A stretch of 64,000 nucleotides of DNA from Helicobacter sp. 'house sparrow 1' (GTDB lineage: Bacteria > Campylobacterota > Campylobacteria > Campylobacterales > Helicobacteraceae), in the NCBI RefSeq assembly GCF_900199585.1, contig NZ_FZQY01000011.1, forward strand, positions 19,051-83,050, read 5' to 3'. This document shows, piece after piece, positions 1 through 8,858 of this stretch. The notes under the pieces were generated by a model that saw only the letters and a list, made by a program, of their open reading frames with translations, had not been told where the DNA came from and searched no databases. How positions within the stretch are numbered: the stretch's first letter is position 1; each line of letters starts with the position of its first letter. The position numbers and the translations under genes were made by a program.

Positions 1-49
1 TCCACTACCTCATAATGGTTGTAGACCACCAAAAAGAAGAAGAGTATAA
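1..49 (+). CDS. rpsK: 30S ribosomal protein S11, 3' end only
   Basis: Reading from base 2, the last fifteen codons give [15 protein letters not shown] and then TAA at 47-49. This is the typical C-terminus of ribosomal protein S11, a component of the 30S platform. The rest of the gene lies before the window. It sits 11 bases upstream of rpsD, as expected in the alpha operon order rpsM-rpsK-rpsD-rpoA-rplQ. Confidence 0.9.
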   Translation, partial: PLPHNGCRPPKRRRV

Positions 50-60
50 GGGGCAAGAAT

Positions 61-687
61 ATGGCAAGATATAGAGGACCTGTTGAAAAGTTAGAAAGAA
101 GATTTGGAGTTTCTCTTGCGCTTAAGGGTGAGAGAAGATTATCTGGCAAGAGTGCCTTAGATAAGAGACCATATGGACCAGGACAGCATGGTCAAAAAAG
201 AGGGAAGGTTTCTGAGTATGGTTTGCAACTCCGTGAAAAGCAAAAAGCAAAAGTAATGTATGGTGTTTCTGAAAAGCAGTTTAGATCTATTTTTGCTGAA
301 GCAAACAGATTAGAAGGAAATACAGGAGAAAATCTAATCCGCTTGATTGAGAGAAGGTTGGATAATGTCGTTTATAGAATGGGGTTTGCTACGACAAGAA
401 GATTTGCGCGTCAGCTTGTAACTCATGGACATATTCTTGTAGATGGTAAAAAAGTGGATATTCCTTCATTCTTTGTAAAGCAAGGACAAAAGATTGAGAT
501 TTCTCAAAAAATAAAGGATAATCCACAAGTTGTTCGTGCTATTGATTTAACTTCACAAACTGGTATTTCACCTTGGGTAGATGTTGACAAGGAAAAGAGA
601 TTTGGAATTTTTACGAGATATCCAGAGAGAGAAGAGGTTGTTATTCCAATTGAGGAAAGACTTATCGTAGAGTTATATTCTAAGTAA
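61..687 (+). CDS. rpsD: 30S ribosomal protein S4
   Basis: S4 is a primary 16S rRNA binding protein of the 30S body. The 208-residue length is standard. The N-terminus carries the [13 protein letters not shown] motif, and residues about 98-160 form the S4 RNA-binding domain ([12 protein letters not shown], then [20 protein letters not shown]). The N-terminal zinc cysteines found in some S4 proteins are absent. A purine-rich AGGGGC precedes the ATG. It is flanked by rpsK and rpoA with short gaps, so it is almost certainly cotranscribed with them. In other bacteria S4 represses this operon; no leader is visible here because the operon start is outside the window. Confidence 0.98.
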   Translation: MARYRGPVEKLERRFGVSLALKGERRLSGKSALDKRPYGPGQHGQKRGKVSEYGLQLREKQKAKVMYGVSEKQFRSIFAEANRLEGNTGENLIRLIERRLDNVVYRMGFATTRRFARQLVTHGHILVDGKKVDIPSFFVKQGQKIEISQKIKDNPQVVRAIDLTSQTGISPWVDVDKEKRFGIFTRYPEREEVVIPIEERLIVELYSK

Positions 688-699
688 TCGGAGTAAGTA

Positions 700-1707
700 A
701 TGAAGACTATTAAGACAACACCATATATCCCTACTACTATTGAGGTAGAGGAGTTAGGGAAGAATAAAGTGAGGGTAATGGCTTATCCATTTGAGTCTGG
801 ATATGCTGTTACTTTAGCTCATCCTTTAAGAAGATTACTTTTGTCAAGTTCTGTTGGATTTGCTCCAATCGCTTTAAAGATTGAAGGGGTTTCGCATGAG
901 TTTGATTCAATAAGAGGGATTGTTGAGGATGTTTCTCCTTTTATTGTTAACCTTAAAAATATTCGCTTTTTAAATAAGGTTGATATGGATGCAGAGGATA
1001 GGATTACTCTAAATTACTCTTTTAAGGGACCATTGGTTTTAATGGGATCTCATCTTGTAAATGATCAAATTGATGTAGTAAATCAAGATGCCATATTGGC
1101 TACAATTAATGAAGATGCTGTATTGAATTTTTCTGTTATTGTACAAAGAGGTATAGGTTATGTACCTAGTGAAGATATCAGAGGATTGATTCCTGAGGAT
1201 TATATTCCACTTGATGCATACTTTACTCCTGTAAGAAAAGCAATGTATGAGATTGAGAATGTTTTAGTAGAGGATAATCCAACTTATGAAAAAATTATTT
1301 TTGATGTTGAAACTGATGGACAGATTGATCCTTATGAAGCTTTCAAACAAGCAATAGCGATTATGCATTCTCAAATGAGTATTTTTGGTGCAGATATCAG
1401 TTCTGTTCCTATGGCGCAGAAAGGAAATATTGAAGATAATTTTGATTTTAAGGATTTGATGATTAAGCTTGATAGCTTAAATCTAAGTGCTAGATGTTTT
1501 AATTGTCTAGATAGAATTGGTATTCGCTATATTGGTGAACTTGTTTTAATGAGTGAGAATGATTTAAAAAATGTGAAGAATATGGGTAAAAAATCTTATG
1601 ATGAGATTGCAGAAAAACTTCAAGAGCTCGGATATCCAGTAGGAACAGAGTTGGAGGAAGATAAGAAGCTAGCCCTTAGCAAGAAGATTGCAAAATTAAA
1701 AGCTTAA
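700..1707 (+). CDS. rpoA: DNA-directed RNA polymerase subunit alpha
   Basis: This is the alpha subunit that scaffolds polymerase assembly and contacts UP elements and activators. The N-terminal dimerisation domain spans about residues 1-235, with the expected [13 protein letters not shown] segment near residue 40. A linker is followed by the C-terminal helix-hairpin-helix domain at about 255-320 ([14 protein letters not shown], then [13 protein letters not shown]). The length of 335 residues is close to the usual 315-345. A GGAG ribosome site sits just before the ATG. It lies 12 bases after rpsD and 10 bases before rplQ, in the alpha operon. Confidence 0.98.
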   Translation: MKTIKTTPYIPTTIEVEELGKNKVRVMAYPFESGYAVTLAHPLRRLLLSSSVGFAPIALKIEGVSHEFDSIRGIVEDVSPFIVNLKNIRFLNKVDMDAEDRITLNYSFKGPLVLMGSHLVNDQIDVVNQDAILATINEDAVLNFSVIVQRGIGYVPSEDIRGLIPEDYIPLDAYFTPVRKAMYEIENVLVEDNPTYEKIIFDVETDGQIDPYEAFKQAIAIMHSQMSIFGADISSVPMAQKGNIEDNFDFKDLMIKLDSLNLSARCFNCLDRIGIRYIGELVLMSENDLKNVKNMGKKSYDEIAEKLQELGYPVGTELEEDKKLALSKKIAKLKA

Positions 1708-1717
1708 GGAAAATGAG

Positions 1718-2068
1718 ATGAGACATAATCATGATTACAGAAAACTAGGAAGAACTTCTTCTCACAGAAAAGCTCTTCTTAAAAATTTATCTATTGCACT
1801 TATTGAGCATGGAAAGATAGAAACAGGTATTTTTAAGGCTAAAGAATTACAGTCTTATATTGAGAAATTAGTTACTACAGCAAGAGTAGGTGATTTTAAC
1901 GCTCACAGAGCTGTTTTTGCAGTATTACAAAATAAGAGTGCAACTAAGAAAATTATCACTGAAATTGCTCCAAAATATAAAGATAGAAATGGTGGATATA
2001 CAAGGATTCAAAGAACTAGAGTAAGAAGAGGTGATGCTTCTACCTTGGCTGTGATTGAATTTGTATAA
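1718..2068 (+). CDS. rplQ: 50S ribosomal protein L17
   Basis: L17 is a 50S subunit protein near the exit tunnel. The N-terminus [24 protein letters not shown] is the family signature, and the 116 residues match the short bacterial form. The C-terminus ([18 protein letters not shown]) is also typical. It is the last gene of the alpha operon and is followed by a C-rich hairpin that may end transcription before the convergent flhX gene. Confidence 0.98.
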   Translation: MRHNHDYRKLGRTSSHRKALLKNLSIALIEHGKIETGIFKAKELQSYIEKLVTTARVGDFNAHRAVFAVLQNKSATKKIITEIAPKYKDRNGGYTRIQRTRVRRGDASTLAVIEFV

Positions 2069-2080
2069 AGAGAGATACTT

Positions 2081-2097
2081 TAGGGGAAACCCCCCTA
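2081..2097 (+). terminator. Possible terminator hairpin after rplQ
   Basis: TAGGGG at 2081-2086 can pair with CCCCTA at 2092-2097 across a five-base loop. It lies 12 bases after the rplQ stop, between convergent genes. There is no clean T-tract right after it, so factor-independent termination is uncertain. Confidence 0.35.
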
Positions 2098-2148
2098 GAA
2101 TATCCCCCCTCCTATTAACTTTTAATAACCTGACTTTTTCTTAATCTT

Positions 2149-2418
2149 TTAATAATTTTTACTAACTTGTGCTTGAGTTTCTATTTTGTTTAACCAAATA
2201 AAAACTTCTACAGTACTACTATAGAGTTCTTGAGGAATTTCATCATCAATCTCAATTTTTAGTAGAGAATCAACTAGGGCACGATTACTAAATAAAGGAA
2301 CATCAAACTCTTTTGCCTTTTGGATTATTTTTTCTGCAATGGCACCTTTTCCCGAAGCTACAACTTTTGGTGCATGATCTATTTGTTTTTGATAAGAAAG
2401 TGCTGCTGCTTTTTTCAT
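2149..2418 (-). CDS. flhX: FlhX: orphan FlhB C-terminal-domain protein
   Basis: This 89-residue protein matches only the cytoplasmic C-terminal part of FlhB/YscU, the export-specificity switch of the flagellar type III secretion apparatus. Recognisable parts are APKVVASGKGAIAEKIIQKA, the VPLFSNRALVDSLL block and IDDEIPQELYSSTVEV. The self-cleaving NPTH motif and the four membrane helices of full FlhB are missing, so it resembles the fragment left after FlhB autocleavage. An equivalent stand-alone gene exists in H. pylori beside riboflavin synthase, as here, and is reported to substitute for the FlhB C-terminal fragment. It is 3 bases downstream of ribE and probably cotranscribed with it. Confidence 0.85.
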   Translation of the reverse strand: MKKAAALSYQKQIDHAPKVVASGKGAIAEKIIQKAKEFDVPLFSNRALVDSLLKIEIDDEIPQELYSSTVEVFIWLNKIETQAQVSKNY

Positions 2419-2421
2419 GAT

Positions 2422-3036
2422 TTAATATTTTAAGACCTGAAAGTCAAAATCACTCCAACTATTTGTTTTATTTTGTTGTTTTTGTAAAAGATGATAAACA
2501 CTTCGTACTAATATGTCAGTTTCTATATTTACTCTTCTATTAATTTGATAAGAATGAAAAAGTGTGTTCTGATATGTATGAGGGATGATTGTGACTTGAA
2601 AACTATCTTGATAGACTTCTGATATAGTTAAGCTAATTCCATCTATTGCAATTGAACCCTTAGGAATGCATAAAAGTAGTATGGATTTAGGAGCTTGGAT
2701 GGTAAATTCTACTTGATTTGCAATCTTTTTAATTCCTAAAATTTTTCCAACACCATCAATATGCCCTTGTAAAATATGCCCATCCAATCTATCTTGAATT
2801 GTAATTGCAGGCTCAATATGAACGCTTTTTGTGTAGTTCTCTAAGGCAATAAGATTCTTTGTATTTTGGCTTAACTCTAGAGCAAACCCATCTTGGGTAT
2901 TTTTGATAACTGTAAGACAGGTTCCATTGACTGCAATACTATCACCTATATTTGGCTTATGTTTTGATTGGAGAGTAAGAATATTATTTTTAAAATCTTT
3001 AACTAATGCAATTTCGCGTATTACTCCACTAAACAC
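2422..3036 (-). CDS. ribE: Riboflavin synthase alpha chain
   Basis: The enzyme dismutates two 6,7-dimethyl-8-ribityllumazine molecules into riboflavin. Two lumazine-binding repeats are visible: FSGVIREIALVKDF to NGTCLTV in the first half and LDGHILQGHIDGVGKI to AIDGISLTI in the second. I place the start at a GTG (3036-3034), because family members begin MF(S/T)GII and an AAGGA site lies just upstream. A longer frame back to 3078 adds an atypical N-terminal extension. The result is 204 residues, normal for the family. It is divergent from tatD, so the promoters lie in the roughly 60 bases between them. Confidence 0.92.
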   Translation of the reverse strand: MFSGVIREIALVKDFKNNILTLQSKHKPNIGDSIAVNGTCLTVIKNTQDGFALELSQNTKNLIALENYTKSVHIEPAITIQDRLDGHILQGHIDGVGKILGIKKIANQVEFTIQAPKSILLLCIPKGSIAIDGISLTISEVYQDSFQVTIIPHTYQNTLFHSYQINRRVNIETDILVRSVYHLLQKQQNKTNSWSDFDFQVLKY

Positions 3037-3097
3037 TTTTTTCCTTTTATGCGTTAAAATAGCACAAAATTTTAACAAAATAAAATAAGGAAAAACA

Positions 3098-3856
3098 ATG
3101 TTTATTGATACGCATTGTCATCTCAATGATGAAAAGTTTCATCAAGATATAGATAAGGTAATTTTAAATGCTACAGATGCAAATATAGGAAAAATAATCA
3201 TACCAGGAGCAGATCCAAGAGAACTAAAAAAGGCTATTGTACTTGCACAAAAATATGAGCATGTCTATTTTGCTGTAGGAATACATCCTTATGATCTAGA
3301 GTATGGAGATACGCAAGAGCTAAAAAAATTTATTAACCATCCAAAGTGTGTTGCAGTGGGTGAGTGTGGGTTGGATTATTTTAGATTGCCTCATGATGGC
3401 GTAGAAGAATATAAGGCCTATCAAAAAAAGAGATTTATGGAACAAATACTTTTGGCAATAGAATTTGATAAACCCTTGATATTGCATGTCAGAGAAGCAA
3501 GTCATGATGCTTTTGAGATTTTAAGTAAGTTTTCACAGATTAGGGGGGTATTGCATTGCTATAATGCAGATGAAATACTTTTAAAGTTAAAGGATAATTT
3601 TTATTATGGCATTGGTGGAGTATGCACTTTTACTAATTCAAAAAAAATCATTAATGTTTTACCAAAGATTCCTTTAGAGCGATTATTGTTAGAAACTGAT
3701 GCACCTTATCTTACACCCACTCCATTTAGAGGACATCGTAATGAGCCTGCTTATATTCCTCTAATTGCAAAAAAAATTGCTGAGATTTTGAGCATTCCCT
3801 TACAAGATGTTCAGAGTATTACAACACAAAATGCACAAAAATTATTTAGGATTTAG
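3098..3856 (+). CDS. tatD: TatD-family metal-dependent DNase
   Basis: This is a TIM-barrel metallohydrolase of the TatD type, related to 3'-5' DNases involved in DNA repair and degradation. The metal ligands are easy to see: FIDTHCHLND at the N-terminus, GECGLDYF near residue 90, LHVREA near 131, LHCYN near 153 and ETDAPYL near 202. At 252 residues it is full length. It has a clear AAGGA site and is divergent from ribE. mltD follows after about 54 bases, matching the order I recall from H. pylori. Confidence 0.92.
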   Translation: MFIDTHCHLNDEKFHQDIDKVILNATDANIGKIIIPGADPRELKKAIVLAQKYEHVYFAVGIHPYDLEYGDTQELKKFINHPKCVAVGECGLDYFRLPHDGVEEYKAYQKKRFMEQILLAIEFDKPLILHVREASHDAFEILSKFSQIRGVLHCYNADEILLKLKDNFYYGIGGVCTFTNSKKIINVLPKIPLERLLLETDAPYLTPTPFRGHRNEPAYIPLIAKKIAEILSIPLQDVQSITTQNAQKLFRI

Positions 3857-3910
3857 CTATAAGTTAAGCAAAAATGAAGTAAAATAAGGGTTTTTATTTG
3901 AAGGAGTAGA

Positions 3911-5020
3911 GTGTTTAAAATTAGATTACTAGGCTTAGTTTTTGTAACTTTGGCACCATTATTTGGAGATTTTAATCGTTTACTCCATGATCGTTATAGC
4001 GAGGGCATTTTAAATTCTTTTGGAGTAAGTGGGAGCTTTTTAACAAAACTTCAACAAAAAAATATTACAAATCCAAATCGTTTATATACAAAATGGGATT
4101 TCTTCTTAGAGCAATTTGATAATGGGTATGAATTTATCCCTGTTTTACGCTCCATTATGGTTGAAGCAGGCATACCTCAAGAGTTTTTATTTTTAGCAAT
4201 GGCAGAATCTGGTTTTTCTGTTCGTGCATATAGCTCAAAAAAAGCAGCAGGTATTTGGCAAATTATGCCAAATACTGCCAAGAGCTTGGGACTAAAAATT
4301 AATGAATATATTGATGAAAGAAGAGACCCAATAAAAAGTACCCAAGCAGCGGCTAGATATCTAAGATATCTTTATAAGAATACAGGAGAATGGTATTTGG
4401 CTGCTATGGCTTATAATTGTGGTATTGGGAGATTAAAAAAAGCAATCCAAAAAGCTGGAAGTAGTGATATAGAGGTTTTATTGGATGAAGAAAAAAAATA
4501 TGTTCCAAAAGAAACCAGGGAATATATTAGAATGATTCTAGAGATGTCTTTAGCTTTTAATAACTATGAGAGACTTCAAAGTAGTGATAAAAAATACCTT
4601 TTAAATCGTGGAGCCAATGATAGTATCGTTGGAGTCAAAATAAAATCAGGAACCACTCTGGAATATATTGCAGAACAATTGGATATGTCCCTAGTGGATC
4701 TAAAAAAATACAATCGGCAATTTAGATACAACTTCTTACCTCCAGGAGGGGGTGACTACACAGTTTATATTCCTTATGAAAAGCTCTCATATTTCCGACA
4801 AGCTTATATTCCTGATGAGAATCCTAATAAGATATTTGTGTTGCATCAGATTAAAAAAGGCGATACTCTTTATGCGCTGGCAAAAAAATATAATGTAAGT
4901 ATTGAAAAAATCAAGATTGCCAACCAGATGGATAAGGTTTCTTTGAAGATAAATCAAAAAATCATTATTCCGGTAGTTCGCGAAGAGAATAAAAAAGTCG
5001 CTCATAAGGGAAGTTATTGA
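3911..5020 (+). CDS. mltD: Membrane-bound lytic murein transglycosylase with LysM domains
   Basis: This is a periplasmic or envelope enzyme that cleaves the glycan strands of peptidoglycan. The GTG start is preceded by AAGGAG. A short signal peptide (residues 1-18) leads to an SLT domain at about 90-210, with the catalytic region AMAESGFSVRAYS, the AAGIWQIMP block and AMAYNCG. Two LysM-like peptidoglycan-binding segments follow, one at about 240-295 and a clearer one at about 305-355 (HQIKKGDTLYALAKKYNVS). The stop overlaps the TTG start of rlpA (TTGA), which suggests translational coupling. Confidence 0.92.
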   Translation: MFKIRLLGLVFVTLAPLFGDFNRLLHDRYSEGILNSFGVSGSFLTKLQQKNITNPNRLYTKWDFFLEQFDNGYEFIPVLRSIMVEAGIPQEFLFLAMAESGFSVRAYSSKKAAGIWQIMPNTAKSLGLKINEYIDERRDPIKSTQAAARYLRYLYKNTGEWYLAAMAYNCGIGRLKKAIQKAGSSDIEVLLDEEKKYVPKETREYIRMILEMSLAFNNYERLQSSDKKYLLNRGANDSIVGVKIKSGTTLEYIAEQLDMSLVDLKKYNRQFRYNFLPPGGGDYTVYIPYEKLSYFRQAYIPDENPNKIFVLHQIKKGDTLYALAKKYNVSIEKIKIANQMDKVSLKINQKIIIPVVREENKKVAHKGSY

Positions 5021-5979
5021 AACGATTTGCCCCCCTTATTATAACTGTGGGAATTTTTTTTTGGGGATGCGCACCTCAGAGTTCTTATAAAGGCGGAGTA
5101 GGAGCCTTTAAAGAGTATGAAGGCTACCAAGAATGGAAGAATAAGGGATATACCTTAAACTTTTCTAATCAAGATTATGGAGACTATACGCAAAATTTCT
5201 CTGGTGGAAATATCCCCTCAGATATTTTTAATAAAGATTCCTCTATGATGAATGGTATGAGAGAATCTGCAGCAATCCAGAGAGCCACGATGAGGCCTTA
5301 TAAGATCGCGGGGAAGTGGTATTATCCTAGTCGTGTAGATGTGGGTGATATTTTTGATGGTATCGCAAGTTGGTATGGCCCCAATTTCCATGACAAAAAA
5401 ACCTCAAATGGTGAAGTTTATAATATGTATGCACATACAGCAGCGAGTAAAACTTTGCCTATGAATACAATTGTTAAAGTGTATAACAAAGAAAATGGAA
5501 AGATTACAATTGTAAGAATCAATGATAGGGGACCCTTTGTTGATGGAAGAATTATTGATCTATCTAATGTAGCAGCGCATGATATTGGAATGGTAGATAA
5601 AGGGACTGCACAGGTAAGAATTGAAGTGATTGGTTTTGGTGGAATGGTGGCAAAGAATTATGAAAAGAAATTTCAAAAAGACTTACAAAAGGCTTCAAGC
5701 GAACTGAGCAGTGAGTTTAAAGTGGGAGATTCTGAGGAGGCTGTAGAGGGTGGTAATTTTGCTCTCCAAGTAGGGGCTTTTAAGCGTGAAGAGGGTGCCA
5801 ATGAGGTAAAACAAAGATTTGAAAGGATTATTCAAAATAACACAAATGGCTATAGTGTAGAAATTAGAAAAGATGAAAAGCTTTATCGTGTATTTGTGAA
5901 AGGTTTTCGTAGTGAAGATGAAGCAAGTGATTTTGGATTAAATAATGAGCTGGAGAATCCTATTGTAGTAAGAGAATAG
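5017..5979 (+). CDS. rlpA: RlpA-like septal-ring lipoprotein with SPOR domain
   Basis: RlpA proteins are outer-membrane lipoproteins; some cleave peptide-free glycan strands at division sites. The TTG start overlaps the mltD stop. Residues 1-18 form a lipoprotein signal ending in the lipobox-like FWGC. A double-psi beta-barrel spans about 110-210 (GIASWYGPNFHDKKTSNGE, then INDRGPFVDGRIIDLS). The last 70 residues form a SPOR domain that binds denuded glycan (FALQVGAFKREEGA). Pairing with a lytic transglycosylase fits joint action on peptidoglycan. Confidence 0.93.
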   Translation: MKRFAPLIITVGIFFWGCAPQSSYKGGVGAFKEYEGYQEWKNKGYTLNFSNQDYGDYTQNFSGGNIPSDIFNKDSSMMNGMRESAAIQRATMRPYKIAGKWYYPSRVDVGDIFDGIASWYGPNFHDKKTSNGEVYNMYAHTAASKTLPMNTIVKVYNKENGKITIVRINDRGPFVDGRIIDLSNVAAHDIGMVDKGTAQVRIEVIGFGGMVAKNYEKKFQKDLQKASSELSSEFKVGDSEEAVEGGNFALQVGAFKREEGANEVKQRFERIIQNNTNGYSVEIRKDEKLYRVFVKGFRSEDEASDFGLNNELENPIVVRE

Positions 5980-6308
5980 GATAAATTTTTAAGCAAGACA
6001 ATAAAATAAGGTGATGGTAAAATTAAAATAATTCTTCATGGTAGTAGGTTTGGAATAAAAGATATAGTGAAGAAGGCTATGGAATTGCAATAAGAGATAA
6101 TTAAGAGGGGGTAATTTTCATATGCGGAGTTTTGAAAAAGTAGATATGATAACAAATAAACACAGAGTACCATTAATCTAAAAAAAATTAAAGAGGGGAG
6201 AAAATTAGTGTTTTTGATGATAAAAAATTTTAGGGTATTTATGATTGCATTACATAGGGTGTTTGATCTATGTGATAAGATTGTGATACGAAATATAAAG
6301 GGATGTAT
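5980..6308. other. Non-coding gap between rlpA and kdsC, possible gene remnant
   Basis: There is no complete gene in these 329 bases. Short open stretches resemble decayed coding sequence: a frame from about 6011 reads GDGKIKIILHGSRFGIKDIV before a stop, and a 19-codon frame starts at 6123. I recall rlpA and kdsC as adjacent in H. pylori, so this may be a degraded insertion. I could not identify a parent gene. Confidence 0.4.
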
Positions 6309-6806
6309 ATGATTGAACTTTTGTTGCTTGATATGGATGGGACTTTAACAGATGGTAAGCTTTATTATCTACATACAAGAGAGGAGTTTAAGGCATTTAA
6401 TGTTCAAGATGGTATGGGGATTACTTGTTGGCTTGAGCTTAAAAAGAAAATTGCAATAATTTCTGGAAGAGCTTCTCAAAGTGCTATGGCACGGACAAAA
6501 GACTTGGGGATAGATGAATGTTTTTTTGGGATAAAAGATAAAGGAGAAGTTGCACTAGAGCTTATGAAAAAATATAAACTTCAAGCAGACCAGGTTGCTT
6601 GTATGGGTGATGATATTAATGACTTGTTAATGTTTGATGTTTGTGGATTAAAGATAGCACCCGCAAATGCTGTGCAAAGAGTAAAAGAAAATGCTGATTT
6701 GATATTAAATCATAGCGGTGGTGAAGGTGCTGTCAGGGAAGCCATTGATTATATATTACAAAAAGAAGGATTAGAGGGAAAGGTTCTTGAATTTTTTAAA
6801 AAATAA
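6309..6806 (+). CDS. kdsC: 3-deoxy-D-manno-octulosonate 8-phosphate phosphatase
   Basis: KdsC is a HAD-superfamily phosphatase that releases KDO from KDO-8-phosphate for lipopolysaccharide core synthesis. The nucleophile motif DMDGTLTDG lies near residue 7, a serine-containing IISGRAS motif lies near 50, and GDDINDLLM holds the metal-binding aspartates. The 165-residue length fits this cap-less subclass. AAAGGG at 6297-6302 is about six bases before the ATG at 6309; the ATG at 6303 would abut the ribosome site, so I prefer 6309. Its end overlaps lptC by 20 bases, in an envelope operon. Confidence 0.92.
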   Translation: MIELLLLDMDGTLTDGKLYYLHTREEFKAFNVQDGMGITCWLELKKKIAIISGRASQSAMARTKDLGIDECFFGIKDKGEVALELMKKYKLQADQVACMGDDINDLLMFDVCGLKIAPANAVQRVKENADLILNHSGGEGAVREAIDYILQKEGLEGKVLEFFKK

Positions 6807-7332
6807 TACAATTTTATGTTTTTTTTTAGTTCTGCTGTTTATTACAATTTTTGCTTTATTCTCTTTCAAGCCAAGGGGAGAAGTCTTTGCTGATGTAGAT
6901 GGTGTTGATATTGCAAAGATAGATGTGCATAACTTTACAATGCATCAAATGAAAAAGGATGTAATTGATACTCTCATACAAGGGCAGGATGCAACGCAGT
7001 ATCAAGGGTATGAAGTTTTTAAAAATATTACTGTGAGTAGAAGCTTAGAAAATAATTTAATTGAAACAATTAGTAGTAAGTATGTGCATCGAAAGAAAGA
7101 TATTTATAGTTTTTATGATGGAGTTGATTATAAGCGTAGTGATGGATTTGCATTTTATTCCCAAGCAGGAGTTTTGAATCTTGATAGGGAGCTTTTTAAG
7201 GGAAAGGGTAATTTTAGGCTACGCAATAAAGATGGAAATGTGAGGGGCAAAGACATTGTTTATGATAGAAAAAATGCTATGATTTTTGCTCAAAAGATTC
7301 AAGCAGAAACCATTTTAGAGGGTGATAAGTGA
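6787..7332 (+). CDS. lptC: LPS export protein LptC
   Basis: LptC is an inner-membrane-anchored periplasmic protein that passes lipopolysaccharide from LptBFG to LptA. The predicted protein has one N-terminal membrane helix (residues 7-26) and a beta-rich LptC/OstA-like region with repeated Gly-containing strands (GKGNFRLRNKDGNVRGKDIVYD). The start is TTG, inside the 3' end of kdsC. Its stop overlaps the GTG of lptA (GTGA). Sequence conservation in this family is low, so the call leans on structure and on the kdsC-lptC-lptA order. Confidence 0.82.
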   Translation: MNFLKNNTILCFFLVLLFITIFALFSFKPRGEVFADVDGVDIAKIDVHNFTMHQMKKDVIDTLIQGQDATQYQGYEVFKNITVSRSLENNLIETISSKYVHRKKDIYSFYDGVDYKRSDGFAFYSQAGVLNLDRELFKGKGNFRLRNKDGNVRGKDIVYDRKNAMIFAQKIQAETILEGDK

Positions 7333-7799
7333 AAAGAAGTATCTTTTTTATGCTATTTGCTTTAAGCTATATGTTTGGTGCGGAATTGCTTGAAATTAGT
7401 GCAGATAGATTCTCAAGTAATGAAAAAACAGGGGAAAGTATTGTTGAGGGGAATGTCCGTGTTACAAAAGGTCGAGATAAGCTTGATGCAAAAAAAATGT
7501 TTGTTTATACCAATGAAAAGAGACAGTTGGTTAAAATAGTTGCACAAGGGAGTGTTATGTTCTCTATCACCACACAAGATGGTAGAAAAATGAATGGAAA
7601 AACAGAAACACTAACCTATAATGCAGTAGATGGGGAATATCATCTTCAAAAAAATGCAGAGATTCAAGAGGAGGGAAAGGAGAATAGTATTAGAGGAGAT
7701 GAGATCTTTTTAAATAATAAAACAGGTTATATCAATGTGGTAGGAAATAAAAATAAGCCTGCTAAATTAATTTTTAATCTTGAAGAAACCAAACAATGA
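7329..7799 (+). CDS. lptA: LPS transport periplasmic protein LptA
   Basis: LptA forms the periplasmic bridge that carries lipopolysaccharide to the outer membrane. A signal peptide (residues 1-18, ending FGAE) precedes an OstA-type beta-jellyroll: LEISADRFSSNEKTGES, GNVRVTKGRDKLDAKKM, then GKTETLTYNAVDGEYHL. The length of 156 residues is normal. The GTG start overlaps the lptC stop, and its own stop overlaps the ysxC ATG (ATGA), so the three genes are translationally linked. Confidence 0.9.
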   Translation: MKRSIFFMLFALSYMFGAELLEISADRFSSNEKTGESIVEGNVRVTKGRDKLDAKKMFVYTNEKRQLVKIVAQGSVMFSITTQDGRKMNGKTETLTYNAVDGEYHLQKNAEIQEEGKENSIRGDEIFLNNKTGYINVVGNKNKPAKLIFNLEETKQ

Positions 7800-8413
7800 T
7801 ACAGGTTAAGAAATCTTATTTTTTAACTTCTGCTAAGACTTTATCTTCGTGTCCTCCTGCAGAGATTGCAGAGGTTGCATTACTTGGAAGAAGTAATGTT
7901 GGCAAAAGCACTTTTATTAATCTGATTTTAGATTCTGCTAAGTTGGCAAAGAGTTCTTCTACTCCAGGTAAAACCCAGTTAATTAATTTTTTTAAAACCT
8001 GTTGGAGATATAAAGAACAAGATTTTAATTTTTGTTTTGTAGATTTGCCTGGGTTTGGATATGCCAAGATTTCAAAACAAATAAAACAGGAATGGGAAAA
8101 AAATCTTTGGTTTTTTTTACAAAATCGCTCTTCGATTAAGTTGTTTATCCATCTTATTGATTCTAGACATCAAGACTTGGAGATTGATAAGAGGGTTTAT
8201 GAGGTTTTAGCTTCTCATTGTCGCGGAGATCAAAGAATATTGAAAATCTATACAAAGTGTGACAAGATTACATCAAATCAAAGAGGAGCTCTCATCCAGA
8301 AAAATGGAGTTATTATAAGCAGTAATGAAGCTATTTTAAAAAAGCACTCTCTTTCTAAAAATACAGTGAGAGAGGCTATCTTGCATCAGGTTTTTGAAAA
8401 TGATAGTTTATAA
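7796..8413 (+). CDS. ysxC: Ribosome biogenesis GTP-binding protein YsxC/EngB
   Basis: YsxC is a small GTPase required for late 50S ribosomal subunit assembly. The G1 P-loop GRSNVGKST lies near residue 31, the G2 region is STPGKTQLINFF, G3 is DLPGFGYA and G4 is TKCDK. At 205 residues it is full length. It overlaps lptA by four bases and the next gene by about 14. A GTPase inside an LPS transport operon is the conserved arrangement in this group. Confidence 0.95.
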   Translation: MIQVKKSYFLTSAKTLSSCPPAEIAEVALLGRSNVGKSTFINLILDSAKLAKSSSTPGKTQLINFFKTCWRYKEQDFNFCFVDLPGFGYAKISKQIKQEWEKNLWFFLQNRSSIKLFIHLIDSRHQDLEIDKRVYEVLASHCRGDQRILKIYTKCDKITSNQRGALIQKNGVIISSNEAILKKHSLSKNTVREAILHQVFENDSL

Positions 8414-8858
8414 AAAACCCTGTGTAGAGGATGTGGATTCTATCTTTTTAATCCTTCAAAAAGAGGTAGAAAAAGGCCTTGTTTTGTTTAAGAGCAAGGA
8501 GGATATTTTAAAAGACATCCGCTCTTATTTTGTTGCAAAAGATGGAGATAGGGTTGTTGGATTTTGTGCCTTGAGAATCTATACTCAAGATCTTGCAGAA
8601 ATTAGAAGCCTTGTAGTTGATGAAGCTTATCGAAAGCAAGGTATTGCAAAAAAACTAATCTTGCATAATTTGCAAGAAGGAGAAGAGTTAGGAATTAAAA
8701 GCTTTCTTGTTTTGACTTATAGACCAAATTTGTTTAAACTTCTAGGATTTAAAGAAATACAAAAGGATGAGGTGCCTCATCAAAAAATATGGGCGGATTG
8801 TGTTGTATGCAAGAATTTTCCAGTATGTCAAGAAATAGCTCTGTTAAAAACATTATAG
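8400..8858 (+). CDS. GNAT N-acetyltransferase, probable ArgA-type N-acetylglutamate synthase
   Basis: A single GNAT fold of about 152 residues. The acetyl-CoA binding motif appears as IRSLVVDEAYRKQGIAKKLI at about residues 63-82, followed by LGIKSFLVLTYRPNLFKLLGF, which resembles the stand-alone ArgA acetyltransferases of Campylobacterota and Deltaproteobacteria. Near the C-terminus, CVVCKNFPVC gives four closely spaced elements including three cysteines. I prefer the ATG at 8400, nine bases after CAGG; a TTG at 8394 is also possible. The substrate is inferred from family resemblance only. Confidence 0.7.
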   Translation: MIVYKKPCVEDVDSIFLILQKEVEKGLVLFKSKEDILKDIRSYFVAKDGDRVVGFCALRIYTQDLAEIRSLVVDEAYRKQGIAKKLILHNLQEGEELGIKSFLVLTYRPNLFKLLGFKEIQKDEVPHQKIWADCVVCKNFPVCQEIALLKTL

